DNA from: Anatilimnocola aggregata
GTDB taxonomy: Bacteria; Planctomycetota; Planctomycetia; Pirellulales; Pirellulaceae
Assembly: GCF_007747655.1 (NCBI RefSeq)
Contig: NZ_CP036274.1
Span: 5,642,001-5,706,000 of the forward strand
Length of the DNA stretch: 64,000 bases
Direction: 5' to 3'
This document shows, in pieces, positions 43,277-52,706 of this stretch. Within the stretch, counting starts at the first letter, position 1. Every line of letters starts with the position of its first letter. A program made the translations under genes and the position numbers. The notes below the pieces were generated by a model. The model saw only the letters and a program-made list of their open reading frames with translations, had not been told where the DNA came from and searched no databases.

Positions 43277-43618
43277 ATGAGCCAAGCATTTCGAACAAAA
43301 CGCGCCGAGTATGCTGAGGCCATAGATGGCCAGCTTCCCACGGCACTTCAGCGAGAAATGCTCGGTGCGATGACCATGGATGCCTTTCTGTGCATTCAAA
43401 ATTGCTGTGATGATTCCGAAGCCGTTTTTGCAGTCGCCGACGCGTTTCACAACCTTCCGGCGATTAGTTTCTCGTCGCATTTCCGATGGTCTTATGTACT
43501 GATGATGTTGGAGAATCTGGAACAGGTTCAGCCCACAATCGGTGGACACTACTTGGCAGAATTCGACAAGGTCATTGGCTCTTGTTCGACGAGTCAGAAA
43601 GCTCCGTCGCACCCGTGA
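43277..43618 (+). CDS. Small protein of unknown function
   Basis: The 113-residue product begins MSQAFRTKRAEYAEAIDGQL and contains MTMDAFLCIQNCCDDSEAVF and SFSSHFRWSYVLMMLENLEQ. It has no signal peptide. An overlapping minus-strand frame of 125 residues covers almost the same bases; I prefer the plus frame for its more protein-like composition and the GGCGGG before the ATG. No family was recognised. Confidence 0.45.
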   Translation: MSQAFRTKRAEYAEAIDGQLPTALQREMLGAMTMDAFLCIQNCCDDSEAVFAVADAFHNLPAISFSSHFRWSYVLMMLENLEQVQPTIGGHYLAEFDKVIGSCSTSQKAPSHP

Positions 43619-43817
43619 CCAAACTTGCCCCTCAAATTAGCCCACCTCACGCCTCTCCACCGATTTGACGACCGCCGTTTCGCTGGGTATTGTGACGGAT
43701 TCCTACCGGGTTAGTTCAGCGCGGGCGAAGCGATGCGATTGTTGCTTCCCGCTAACCTCTGCATTGTCGTTTGCCGGCCAACCCAGCCGGTGGCATGTTT
43801 CTCCTGGAGTTTTCCTT

Positions 43818-46800
43818 ATGTCGTGGTTGGTCAAACCTCTCTCCGTGTTGCTGCTCGGCCTCCTGCTGCCAGCAGTCGCACTCGGTGCCGATGACACCGG
43901 CTTTACTTCTCTCTTCGATGGCAAGTCGCTCGACGGCTGGGACGGCAATCCCGACTTCTGGAGCGTGCAGGACGGTGTCATCACCGGCCAAACCACCAAA
44001 GAGAAGCCCACCAAGGGGAACACCTTCCTCGTTTATCGCAAGGGCGACGTCGCCGACTTCGAACTGAAGTTGCAATTCAAGATCGTCGGCGGCAACAGCG
44101 GCGTGCAATATCGGAGCGAAGAAGTCGCCAAGCATGTCATCAAGGGATATCAAGCCGACTTCGATGCTGCTGGCAATTGGGCCGGCACGCTGTACGAAGA
44201 AAAGGGTCGCGGCGTGCTCGCCAAGCGTGGCAGCAAGGTGGTCGTGAAGGCCGATGGCAAGAAGGAAGACGCGGGCAAGACTGCGGAAGAGAAAGTCATC
44301 GTCGCCTCGATCAAAAAGGAAGACTGGAACGACTACACGATCATCGCCGACGGCAATCACATCGTTCACAAGTTGAACGGCATTGTCACCGTCGACCTGA
44401 CCGACGAACAAGAATCGGCTCGTAAAATGTCCGGCCTCCTCGCGCTGCAGTTGCACGCTGGCCCGCCGATGACCGTGCAGTTCCGCAACATTCAAATCAA
44501 GCAACTTAAGAGCGCCGACAAGAAGCCCCTCGAACAGAAGAACGGTGGCGGCGGCGATGATGAAGCCAAGAAGGAAGATTCCAAAACCAAGAAGATCATC
44601 TTCCTCGCCGGTGGACCGAGCCACGGCTACGGCTCGCACGACCACCTCGCCGGCTGCAAGCTGCTCGCGGCTCAGCTCGAAAAGAGCCTGGGCTACAAGA
44701 CGGAAGTCCACTATCGCACCTGGCCCGCCGAACTCTCCGCTTACGACGGTGCCGACTGCGTCGTGATGTACAGCGACGGTGGCGGCGGCCATCCCGTGAA
44801 GAAAATCATGGAGACGATGGAGAAGGTCGCCAAGCGCGGCACCGGCATTGTTTGCATTCACTACGCGGTCGAAATCCCCAAGGGCAGCGAGGGTGGCGAT
44901 AACTTCCTCGATTGGACCGGCGGCTATTTCGAAGCTCACTGGTCGGTCAACCCACACTGGGTCGGCAAGTTCGACAAGTTCCCAGATCATCCGATTTGCC
45001 GCGGAGTTCAGCCGTTTGCTGCGGATGACGAATGGTACTACCACATGCGATTTCGGCCCGACATGAAGAATGTCACGCCGATTCTCTCCGCTCTTCCTCC
45101 CAAAGAAACCCTGACGCGGGGCGATGGCCCGCACAGCGGCAATCCCGACGTCCGCCGCGATGTTCTGGAGAAGAAAGAAATCCAACACATGGCCTGGGCT
45201 GGCGAACGCGATGGTGGCGGTCGTGGCTTCGGCTTCACCGGTGGCCATAATCACTGGAATTGGGGTGACGACAACTTCCGCAAGATCGTGCTGAACGCGA
45301 TCGTTTGGTCCGCCCATGGCGAAGTGCCAAAGAATGGCGTCACCGGCGAAGAAGTCACTTTCGAGCAGCTGAACGAAAACCAGGATGATACTCGTCCTGC
45401 CAATTTCAACGGCAAGCAGATCATCGAGAAGTTCAATTTGAAGTCGACGGGCAAAGAACTTCCTCCCGCCAAACCGGCACTGCCCAAGACGAGCGCTGCA
45501 CCTGCACCAAAGAGCAACGTGACGCCGCTGTTCGAGAGCAAGATTGTCTCACAAGCAACACCCGGTCATGCGATTGATATCGATGTCGATCTCAAGGGTG
45601 CTAAGAAGGTGTATCTCGTTGCTGCCGATGGTGGCGATGGTTTTGGCTGCGATTGGGTCGCTTGGGCCGAGCCACGTTTCGTCGGCACTGCTGGCGAAAA
45701 GAAGCTGACCGACCTCAAGCCCATCGTGGCTTCCAGCGGTCACGGAAGCGTGCAGATGAATAAGAACAGTTCCGGTGGTCCGCTGAAGATCAACGGCCAA
45801 TCCGTCGAGTACGGTATTGGCTGTCACGCCATCTCGGTCATTGGCTTCGATGTTCCCGAAGGTTACACCCGGCTGAAGACCCGCGCTGGACTCGACGACG
45901 GCGGCATCAAGCAAGGTTGCGGTTCCACCGTTGACTTCGCCATTTTCGATCAGGCTCCCGGCAACATCAAAGCCTCGGCTCCTGGCACTGCTGGTGCTAC
46001 GGCTGCGAATCGCGATCCAGCGGAAGCTGTCAACGGTCTCGAAGTCGCGGAAGGGCTGGAAGCCAAGCTCTTTTCGAGCGAACCCCAAATCTCGAACGTT
46101 ACGAACATCGATATCGATCATCTCGGCCGCGTGTGGGTGGCTGAAGTGAAGAACTATCGCAAATGGAAGGGCAGCCGCCCGGAAGGGGATCGCATTCTCG
46201 TGCTCGAAGATACCAACGAAGATGGTGTCGCCGATAAGCAGACTGTGTTCTACCAGGGGAACGACATCGACTCGATTCACGGCCTCTGCGTGCTCGGTAA
46301 TCGCGTCATCGTATCGGCTGGCGACAAGGTGATGAACTTCTATGTCGACAACGACGACCTCAAGAGCGACCGCAAGGATGTGATGTTCAGCGGCATCTCG
46401 GGGACGCAGCACGACCACGGCATTCATGCCTTCATCTTTGGACCCGACGGCAAGCTGTACTTCAACTTTGGCAACTCCGGCAAGAGCTTGAAGGACAAAG
46501 ACGGAAAGGTGATCGTCGATGCCGCGGGCAATCCCGTGACCGATGCTCGCAAGCCCTATCAAGAAGGGATGGTCTTCCGCTGCGATCTCGATGGCAGCAA
46601 TCTGGAAACGCTGGGCTGGAACTTCCGTAACAACTGGGAAGTGACCATCGACTCACTCGGCACCATCTGGCAAAGCGACAACGACGACGATGGCAACAAG
46701 GGTGTTCGCATCAACTTTGTGATGGAATACGGCAACTACGGCTACAAAGACGAATTCACCGGCGCGGGTTGGCAAGCCAAGCGGGAGAATATCGAAGCCG

Positions 46801-47897
46801 AGATTCCTCGCCGCCACTGGCACTTGAACGATCCAGGCGTGGTACCGAACTTGATCCTCACCGGCCAAGGCTCGCCAACCGGTATTTGCGTGTATGAAGG
46901 TAACCTGCTCCCCAAGGTGTTTCACAACCAGGTGATTCACTGCGACGCCGGCCCGAACGTATGCCGCGCGTATGTCGCGACGAAAGACGCCTCCGGTTAC
47001 ACCGCCGAAATCGTCAATGTCCTCTTTGGCAAGCGCGATAACTGGTTCCGTCCTTCGGACGTTTGCGTCGCTCCTGATGGCTCGCTGTTCGTGGCCGACT
47101 GGTACGATCCGGGCGTCGGTGGCCACAACCAGCAAGATGTCGACCGCGGTCGCATCTTCCGCCTGGCTCCTGCCGGCACGAAGTACAAGACTCCCAAGTA
47201 CGACTTCAAGACTCCGATCGGTCAGCTTGAAGCGCTCGCCAGCCCGGCACTGAGCGTTCGTTATCTCGCGTATCAGGCAATACAAAAGAGTGGCGAAGCA
47301 GCCGCCCCGGCGCTGATCAAGTTCGCCCAAGACAATGCCAAGGACAATCCGCGCCTGCAAGCACGGGCCCTGTGGGCACTCGGCAAGTTGCCGAACCAAG
47401 GGAATGTGGCCGTGAAGGAAGCTTTGCAGAGCGGCAATCCGGATATTCGCATCGTCGGCATTCGGCTGTCCCGCGAATTGGGCCAGGATGTCGGCTCGCT
47501 CGCCTCGTTGGCGAAGGACTCGGCTCCGGAAGTTCGTCGCGAATTGGCGATTTCGACCCGCCACAGCAAGTCGCCTGAAGCGGCTGCTATTTGGGCCGAA
47601 CTTGCCGCCCAGCATGACGGCAAGGATCGCTGGTATCTCGAAGCGCTCGGCATTGGTGCCGACAAGCAATGGGATGCCTACCTTGACGCCTACCTGAAGA
47701 AAGTCGACGGCAAGTGGGATACCGCTGCCGGGCGTGATATTGTGTGGCGCAGCCGGGCGAAGCAAACTCCGGCCCTACTCGCCAAGATCATCACCGCCGA
47801 CTCGACCAAGGAAGAAGAACAACCTCGCTACCTGCGAGCGCTCGACTTCCTCTCCGGTCCCGAGAAGGAAGCGGCACTCAAGGCCATCCTGGAATAG
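43818..47897 (+). CDS. Giant exported fusion: DUF1080, ThuA-like, NPCBM-like, beta-propeller and HEAT domains
   Basis: The 1359-residue protein has a signal peptide (LVKPLSVLLLGLLLPAVAL). Residues about 28-235 are a DUF1080 (3-keto-disaccharide hydrolase) domain (GFTSLFDGKSLDGWDG, NSGVQYRSEEV). About 257-497 is ThuA-like, in the glutamine-amidotransferase-like fold (IIFLAGGPSHGYGSHDH, GTGIVCIHYAVE). About 565-712 resembles an NPCBM carbohydrate-binding module (YGIGCHAISVIGFDVPEGY). About 737-1117 is a membrane-bound-dehydrogenase-type propeller (NIDIDHLGRVWVAEVKNY, DHGIHAFIFGPDGKLYFNFG). About 1130-1357 is HEAT repeats. The usual terminal haem-c domain is missing and lies in the next gene. 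It should act on sugars outside the cytoplasm. Confidence 0.88.
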   Translation: MSWLVKPLSVLLLGLLLPAVALGADDTGFTSLFDGKSLDGWDGNPDFWSVQDGVITGQTTKEKPTKGNTFLVYRKGDVADFELKLQFKIVGGNSGVQYRSEEVAKHVIKGYQADFDAAGNWAGTLYEEKGRGVLAKRGSKVVVKADGKKEDAGKTAEEKVIVASIKKEDWNDYTIIADGNHIVHKLNGIVTVDLTDEQESARKMSGLLALQLHAGPPMTVQFRNIQIKQLKSADKKPLEQKNGGGGDDEAKKEDSKTKKIIFLAGGPSHGYGSHDHLAGCKLLAAQLEKSLGYKTEVHYRTWPAELSAYDGADCVVMYSDGGGGHPVKKIMETMEKVAKRGTGIVCIHYAVEIPKGSEGGDNFLDWTGGYFEAHWSVNPHWVGKFDKFPDHPICRGVQPFAADDEWYYHMRFRPDMKNVTPILSALPPKETLTRGDGPHSGNPDVRRDVLEKKEIQHMAWAGERDGGGRGFGFTGGHNHWNWGDDNFRKIVLNAIVWSAHGEVPKNGVTGEEVTFEQLNENQDDTRPANFNGKQIIEKFNLKSTGKELPPAKPALPKTSAAPAPKSNVTPLFESKIVSQATPGHAIDIDVDLKGAKKVYLVAADGGDGFGCDWVAWAEPRFVGTAGEKKLTDLKPIVASSGHGSVQMNKNSSGGPLKINGQSVEYGIGCHAISVIGFDVPEGYTRLKTRAGLDDGGIKQGCGSTVDFAIFDQAPGNIKASAPGTAGATAANRDPAEAVNGLEVAEGLEAKLFSSEPQISNVTNIDIDHLGRVWVAEVKNYRKWKGSRPEGDRILVLEDTNEDGVADKQTVFYQGNDIDSIHGLCVLGNRVIVSAGDKVMNFYVDNDDLKSDRKDVMFSGISGTQHDHGIHAFIFGPDGKLYFNFGNSGKSLKDKDGKVIVDAAGNPVTDARKPYQEGMVFRCDLDGSNLETLGWNFRNNWEVTIDSLGTIWQSDNDDDGNKGVRINFVMEYGNYGYKDEFTGAGWQAKRENIEAEIPRRHWHLNDPGVVPNLILTGQGSPTGICVYEGNLLPKVFHNQVIHCDAGPNVCRAYVATKDASGYTAEIVNVLFGKRDNWFRPSDVCVAPDGSLFVADWYDPGVGGHNQQDVDRGRIFRLAPAGTKYKTPKYDFKTPIGQLEALASPALSVRYLAYQAIQKSGEAAAPALIKFAQDNAKDNPRLQARALWALGKLPNQGNVAVKEALQSGNPDIRIVGIRLSRELGQDVGSLASLAKDSAPEVRRELAISTRHSKSPEAAAIWAELAAQHDGKDRWYLEALGIGADKQWDAYLDAYLKKVDGKWDTAAGRDIVWRSRAKQTPALLAKIITADSTKEEEQPRYLRALDFLSGPEKEAALKAILE

Positions 47898-47924
47898 TTT
47901 GCCGCTGCTAGGTAAAGTTGTAGT

Positions 47925-47957
47925 GCCCCTGGTGAATTCGGTGGATTGACCAGGGGC
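47925..47957 (+). terminator. Stem-loop between the giant fusion gene and the cytochrome gene
   Basis: GCCCCTGGT (47925-47933) pairs perfectly with ACCAGGGGC (47949-47957) across a 15-base loop. CTGTTGTTT follows. The stem lies 27 bp after the stop codon and 33 bp before the next start, so it may lower readthrough into the cytochrome gene rather than end the transcript fully. Confidence 0.55.
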
Positions 47958-47989
47958 CTGTTGTTTACCCACCTGAACTTGGTTTGCCG

Positions 47990-49126
47990 ATGTACCTGCT
48001 CCATCCCGCCCGCCTGCTCGTCGCTACTCTGCTCTGTTTATCTCTGGCACCGTTGGTTGCGCAAGAAGTGACCGACGCCACCCGGGCCAAAGACTCCCGA
48101 CGTGTGAAGGCGCTGCTGCGGCTCGAGAATGTCGATCTGGAAACGTTGCCCGAAGCCAAAGCTTCTTTAATGCGGCATCTCGAAACCATTCACGGCACCG
48201 ATGAGTTTTTGGAACTTGTCCGCCGCTTCAAGCTGAAAGCTGCGAACCCCGAATTGATTCGCCTGGCGATCGAGAAGGGTGACGAAACGATCGGCGTGGA
48301 AGCCGTGAAGACGCTGTTCGATTTTGGTGCGAACGACGCGATTGAAAAAGAACTGAATGGCAAGGACGATGCCCGCGCCGTGAAATTGGCAGCCGCCATG
48401 GGACTGGCCGGTGATCCCCGCGGCAATGAGCTGCTTCTCTCCGTTATTGGCAACAGCGAACGCAGCGTACCGGTTCGTTCAGCCGCGGTGACCGCCATCG
48501 GTCGCAACAAAGCGGGCCAAGAACAACTCTTAAAGCTCGTCGAAGCGGGCACGCTCGCGAAGGAACTGAACTTCGCTGCTGCCAACGTCCTGCTTTCGTC
48601 AACCGACGCCGCGATCAAAACTGCCGCTGGTAAACATCTCACTTTGCCCGCTACCGCGGACAGCAAACCGCTGCCGACCGTAGCGGAGTTGGTGAAGCGG
48701 ACCGGTGACGTCGCCGCGGGCAAACAAGTCTTCGGCACGATTGGCACCTGCATCAAGTGCCACAAAGTGCGCGGCGAGGGGAAAGATGTCGGTCCCGATC
48801 TTTCCGAAATCGGCAGCAAGCTCTCCAAGGAGGCGTTCTACGTTTCCATTCTCGATCCCAGCGCTGGCATCAGCCACAACTTCGAGACCTACACGCTGTT
48901 GCTCGCTGATGGCACTGTCCAAAACGGCATTCTGGTAAGCCAAACCGATGCCGACATTCAGATCAAAACGGCGGACGCCATTGTGAAACAGTTCCCGCGC
49001 GATGAAGTCGAAGATTTTAAGAAGTCGACTGTCAGTTTGATGCCCGCCGACTTGCAAAAAGCTCTCACCGCGCAAAACCTGGTCGATGTAGTCGAGTATC
49101 TCACGACGCTGAAGAAGCAGAACTAA
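47990..49126 (+). CDS. HEAT-repeat protein with a C-terminal haem-c domain
   Basis: The 378-residue protein has a signal peptide (LLHPARLLVATLLCLSLAPL), helical repeats (about 30-230: LVRRFKLKAANPELIRLAIE, VRSAAVTAIGRNKAGQEQLL), and a C-terminal cytochrome domain of the planctomycete type (GKQVFGTIGTCIKCHKVRG, about residue 243, with one CxxCH; FETYTLLLADGTVQNGIL). In other planctomycete proteins this domain is fused to the preceding propeller. Here it is a separate gene 92 bp downstream. The ATG at 47990 is preferred to a TTG at 47984. Confidence 0.88.
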   Translation: MYLLHPARLLVATLLCLSLAPLVAQEVTDATRAKDSRRVKALLRLENVDLETLPEAKASLMRHLETIHGTDEFLELVRRFKLKAANPELIRLAIEKGDETIGVEAVKTLFDFGANDAIEKELNGKDDARAVKLAAAMGLAGDPRGNELLLSVIGNSERSVPVRSAAVTAIGRNKAGQEQLLKLVEAGTLAKELNFAAANVLLSSTDAAIKTAAGKHLTLPATADSKPLPTVAELVKRTGDVAAGKQVFGTIGTCIKCHKVRGEGKDVGPDLSEIGSKLSKEAFYVSILDPSAGISHNFETYTLLLADGTVQNGILVSQTDADIQIKTADAIVKQFPRDEVEDFKKSTVSLMPADLQKALTAQNLVDVVEYLTTLKKQN

Positions 49127-49135
49127 AGGTCCGCT

Positions 49136-50869
49136 ATGACGGCTTTGCTCATTCGTTCGTTGCTGTTCTCGCTGGTTCTCTTGAACGCGGCCTCGCTTGC
49201 TTGCGCACAACCAGCGACGCCGAAACGGTGGAAGCAGGCAGCCATTGGTGTCACGCGCGCGGGAACGGAGATTCCCGTTTGGCTGAACTCCGGCGCAGGG
49301 AATCCGAAATCCCAGCGAAATCGAATGGTGGTGATTGGCGGACACGATGGCTCCACCGCTTCGACAAACTTCGTGCAACAGTTGGTCGAGCGTGCCAATA
49401 CCTCCAAGCCAAATCCCAACAACGGCACCGCGTTCATTCCCAAAGTCTTTCCCGATGGCTTGTCGACCGATTTGGCCCTCACGGCTGGCAAAGGCTATCC
49501 GCCGGGCAAGGGCTTTTACGATGACGCCGCTCAGCCTGAGCCTCGCTATCTGTGGCGCTGGGTGGGCATGTACGGAGCGACGTTGGTCGTTGATGTCCGC
49601 GCGGGAAAAACGCCTGGCTACTGGGCTTCGGAACATGCCGATGCTGATCAACTGGCAAAGTTGCTGGCAGCAACACCATTCACGAACAAAATCGAAGCGC
49701 CTCCTGCAGATGATTTCGTTCGCCAGTTGGCCGAAAAAGGCGTGGAAGATGTTGGCCGAGTGCCGACGCTCTTACTCCACGTTTCCTCGCCCGTCGCAGC
49801 GCCTGAAGTCGAGGCGATTGCCAAATTGCTTGCAAGCTTCACGCCCAGCAAATCACCCGCGTGGGACGAAATCATCTGGCGCGAGCGGCGCACACCCGAA
49901 CAAATTGCCGCCAGCCTGGCAACTGTCTATGGCCACGACCTCAAGCAGGTTGCTTACATTCCCGCACTGGCGGTGATTGGTCGCCAGCGGATTGCGGTGG
50001 AACTCAACGATCAGAAGGAACAAGAATCACTGAAGCAATTGCTCGCGCCGTTTCTCGAGGGAGAAAAGAGTCCCGTTCCGAAATCGGGCAGCGAGCATGC
50101 GGGGCACTTGCTGTTCGCGGAACTAGCCAAGCGAAGTGAAGGAAAGGATCGTGAGCGCTGGATCGAACTTTGCCGCGCGGCAGCGGATCAAATCTTTGAT
50201 AAAGATGGCAAGCCACTGAAACTTATGCCCTCTCACAACGAGATGAGCGACGCCGTGTTCATGGCGACGCCCATCTTGTGCGCGACCGGCAAGCTGACGG
50301 GCGAGCAAAAGTATTTTGACGCGGCCGTCGGTCATTTTCGCAGCATGAAAAAGCTGTGCGTGCGCGAGGACGGCATCTATCGGCACTCGCCACTCGACGA
50401 GGCCGCTTGGGGCCGAGGTAATGGTTTCCCAGCACTCGGTCTGGCTTGGGCGCTGAGCGAGTTTCCGGAAGATCATCCGGCACACGGCGAATTGAAGAAG
50501 GAATTTCAGAATCACATTGCCGCACTGTTGAAGCATCAGGACTCGTTCGGCTGCTGGCACCAGGTGATCGACAAGCCGGGGAGCTACCGGGAATTCAGCA
50601 GCACTTGTATGATCGGTTGGGCGCTTAAGCGGGGCATTGATCGGGGCTGGCTCGACAAGGGAACGCACCAGCCGGCGCTCGATCAGGCGTGGCTTGCGGC
50701 CAAGCATCGCATTGGTCCCAAGGGCAAAGTTGTCGATATCTGCACCGGGACCGGCAAGATGCGATCGCTGCGAGACTATTACGATCGTCCCGCCATTTGG
50801 GGTGTCGATGCCCGCGGCGGCGCGATGGCACTCATGTTCTCAACCGAAATGATGGACGGAACCAAGTAA
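49136..50869 (+). CDS. Exported GH88/GH105-like hydrolase with an extra N-terminal domain
   Basis: The 577-residue protein has a signal peptide (LLIRSLLFSLVLLNAASL). Residues about 340-575 form an alpha-barrel typical of unsaturated glucuronyl or rhamnogalacturonyl hydrolases (HNEMSDAVFMATPILCATG, GIYRHSPLDEAAWGRGNGFP, SYREFSSTCMIGWALKRGI), with the acidic residues in DEAAWGRGN. Residues about 40-330 are an alpha/beta region (RMVVIGGHDGSTAS, GMYGATLVVDVRAG) I could not assign. It starts 9 bp after the cytochrome gene. It fits degradation of pectin-like or uronic-acid glycans. Confidence 0.83.
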   Translation: MTALLIRSLLFSLVLLNAASLACAQPATPKRWKQAAIGVTRAGTEIPVWLNSGAGNPKSQRNRMVVIGGHDGSTASTNFVQQLVERANTSKPNPNNGTAFIPKVFPDGLSTDLALTAGKGYPPGKGFYDDAAQPEPRYLWRWVGMYGATLVVDVRAGKTPGYWASEHADADQLAKLLAATPFTNKIEAPPADDFVRQLAEKGVEDVGRVPTLLLHVSSPVAAPEVEAIAKLLASFTPSKSPAWDEIIWRERRTPEQIAASLATVYGHDLKQVAYIPALAVIGRQRIAVELNDQKEQESLKQLLAPFLEGEKSPVPKSGSEHAGHLLFAELAKRSEGKDRERWIELCRAAADQIFDKDGKPLKLMPSHNEMSDAVFMATPILCATGKLTGEQKYFDAAVGHFRSMKKLCVREDGIYRHSPLDEAAWGRGNGFPALGLAWALSEFPEDHPAHGELKKEFQNHIAALLKHQDSFGCWHQVIDKPGSYREFSSTCMIGWALKRGIDRGWLDKGTHQPALDQAWLAAKHRIGPKGKVVDICTGTGKMRSLRDYYDRPAIWGVDARGGAMALMFSTEMMDGTK

Positions 50870-51051
50870 TGTCGCAGTCACCTGGCAGCCGTTGGTCGCG
50901 GTGGAACGACCGGCTGAAGATCATCGCTCTCGGTCTCACACTCGGCATCGCCGCGCGGTGGGTAACGCGTGCCTGGCAAGCCAGCGCAGCGCCAGCCAGG
51001 CCCGCAGCGGTCGAGGCACCGAGCGATCCCGCCGTTACTTCCGGCCAATAA
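50869..51051 (+). CDS. Small basic membrane-anchored protein
   Basis: The 60-residue product begins MSQSPGSRWSRWNDRLKII and has one hydrophobic segment (IALGLTLGIAARWVT), then an Ala/Pro-rich tail. Its start (TAATG) overlaps the stop codon of the hydrolase gene by one base. It may be a translationally coupled small protein; no family is known to me. Confidence 0.5.
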   Translation: MSQSPGSRWSRWNDRLKIIALGLTLGIAARWVTRAWQASAAPARPAAVEAPSDPAVTSGQ

Positions 51052-51178
51052 GCCAGTGCACGGATTGCGGCTTCGCGCAACGGCGATCGCCGCCGTTAAA
51101 CTTGTTCGAACGCCCAGGCAAGGCTAACTTACAGAGGTCGCGGTTACCTCTCTCTTGTCTGACCGTAAGGCTTGCTTA

Positions 51179-52195
51179 ATGCCATCTCTTCGCCATCAGC
51201 GGGGCTTCACCCTCGTTGAGCTTCTGGTCGTCATCGCCATCATCGGCGTGCTCGTGGCGCTCTTGCTGCCAGCAGTACAAGCAGCCCGCGAAGCTGCCAG
51301 GCGAACGCAGTGCGCGAATCATCTAAAGCAACTGGCGCTCGGTATGCAGAATCACCACGATACTCTGCTGCGATTGCCACCAGGTGGTGCCGAAGATCAG
51401 GCTCCGTTTGGGGTGGAAGCAAGTCCCGCCGGCAAATGGGGCAGTAGCTGGTTCGTCTATATTCTGCCCTATATCGAGCAGCAGTCGCTGTACGAGAAAT
51501 GGCAGTTCACTGGGAGTTCCGGTGCGTTCAACACCAACAACAACACGGTAGCGACTGGCGTCGTGATCAAGATTTTTTTCTGCCCTTCGTCGCCACTGCA
51601 AGTCAAAGCACCGAACCGACAAACCGGCTCGACGTTCGCTACCTACGTCGGACTGAGTGGCGCGGTGGATGGCCTGATTCCTGGATTTTCAGAAACTCGG
51701 ATAAACGCTTTGCCCAATGCAGGAATCGTTAGCGGAGGGGGCGTGTTGATTCCGAACGGCCAACTCAAACTTTCTGCCATCACGGATGGCACTAGCAACA
51801 CGATGGCGATTAGCGAGCATGGAAACTTTCTGATCGATACGGCAGGCAAGCGGCAGGAGTGGCGGGCATCGCAAACTTGGGGTTGGTACTTGGGAGTAAA
51901 ATCCACGGGCATACCGCCAAACTTTGACAACGCCCATGGAGACAATCGCCAGCCTAATTTGACCAGCATTCGCTATCCGATTAACCACGCGCCCGCGGGT
52001 GGTTGGCCGAATGATGTAACCGGCACTGGGGTTGGACTCAACGGCAATTTCACTGGTGGGAATGTGCCGATCAATTCGCCTCATCCAGGTGGGGTACAGG
52101 CCGCATTTGCCGATGGTTCGGTTCGCTTTTTGGCGAATAATTCCACGCTGGCAGCCTTAGCGCAGTTGGCAACACGCGATGATGGTGTGCCGTAA
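51179..52195 (+). CDS. DUF1559 family prepilin-like protein
   Basis: The 338-residue protein has a type IV prepilin-like N-terminus (GFTLVELLVVIAIIGVLVA), followed by the DUF1559 pattern PAVQAAREAARRTQCANHLK, GMQNHHDTL, ITDGTSNTMAISEHGN and HPGGVQAAFADGSVRFLANN. The family is expanded in planctomycetes and is processed by a prepilin peptidase; the assembled structure is unknown. The ATG at 51179 removes eight residues of a longer open frame. A lipoprotein gene follows 73 bp downstream. Confidence 0.92.
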   Translation: MPSLRHQRGFTLVELLVVIAIIGVLVALLLPAVQAAREAARRTQCANHLKQLALGMQNHHDTLLRLPPGGAEDQAPFGVEASPAGKWGSSWFVYILPYIEQQSLYEKWQFTGSSGAFNTNNNTVATGVVIKIFFCPSSPLQVKAPNRQTGSTFATYVGLSGAVDGLIPGFSETRINALPNAGIVSGGGVLIPNGQLKLSAITDGTSNTMAISEHGNFLIDTAGKRQEWRASQTWGWYLGVKSTGIPPNFDNAHGDNRQPNLTSIRYPINHAPAGGWPNDVTGTGVGLNGNFTGGNVPINSPHPGGVQAAFADGSVRFLANNSTLAALAQLATRDDGVP

Positions 52196-52268
52196 GCGCA
52201 TCGCTCCAGGCAAGCTGCGCGTTTATTTTTCAGATCGACTCTGCCTCGCTCGCTGTCTTAAAGCTCGT

Positions 52269-52673
52269 ATGATTCGCCAAATCAGCCCAGTTGGATTGCT
52301 GTTACTGTTGTGCGTCACCACATTCGGCCTGCAAGGCTGTGCCAAGCCGGGACCATCGCAATATTCTGTCAGTGGAAAAGTGACCTTGGATGGCCAACCG
52401 CTCAGTGAGGGGACCGTCTACTTGAAGGTCATTGAAACGGGAGCACTGGTGACATTGCCAGTAAAGAACGGCACATTTCAAGGAAAGTCGACGGAAGGGA
52501 ATTGGCGTGTGGAAGTTGTTGCCTATCGAATCACGCCTATTCCCGGCGATAGGATGGGTAGCGAAACGGCAGAACTATTGATCGCACCGCGTTTTAATTC
52601 GCAAAGCACTCTGACGGCTGTCGTCACTCCCGCCGGCCCGAACGAATTTGTGTTCGAAGTGACGAGCAAGTAG
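52269..52673 (+). CDS. Small lipoprotein with a carboxypeptidase-regulatory-like fold
   Basis: The 134-residue protein has a lipobox (LLLLCVTTFGLQGCAKPG) and then YSVSGKVTLDGQPLSEGTVY, the pattern of a carboxypeptidase-regulatory or SpaA-like beta-sandwich. Such lipoproteins often accompany DUF1559 genes in planctomycetes. The chosen ATG at 52269 is the one that gives the lipobox. Its role is unknown. Confidence 0.85.
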   Translation: MIRQISPVGLLLLLCVTTFGLQGCAKPGPSQYSVSGKVTLDGQPLSEGTVYLKVIETGALVTLPVKNGTFQGKSTEGNWRVEVVAYRITPIPGDRMGSETAELLIAPRFNSQSTLTAVVTPAGPNEFVFEVTSK

Positions 52674-52706
52674 GCGAGTCGTGTTCGAGTGTAAACAGCT
52701 CACCAC

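Noticed and set aside
43235-43612. 125-codon minus-strand frame opposite the small gene at 43277
   Set aside because: The choice between the two strands is not certain; I kept the plus frame because of its start context and composition.
43752-45317. 521-codon minus-strand frame opposite the giant fusion
   Set aside because: Antisense shadow; the plus-strand domains are recognisable throughout.
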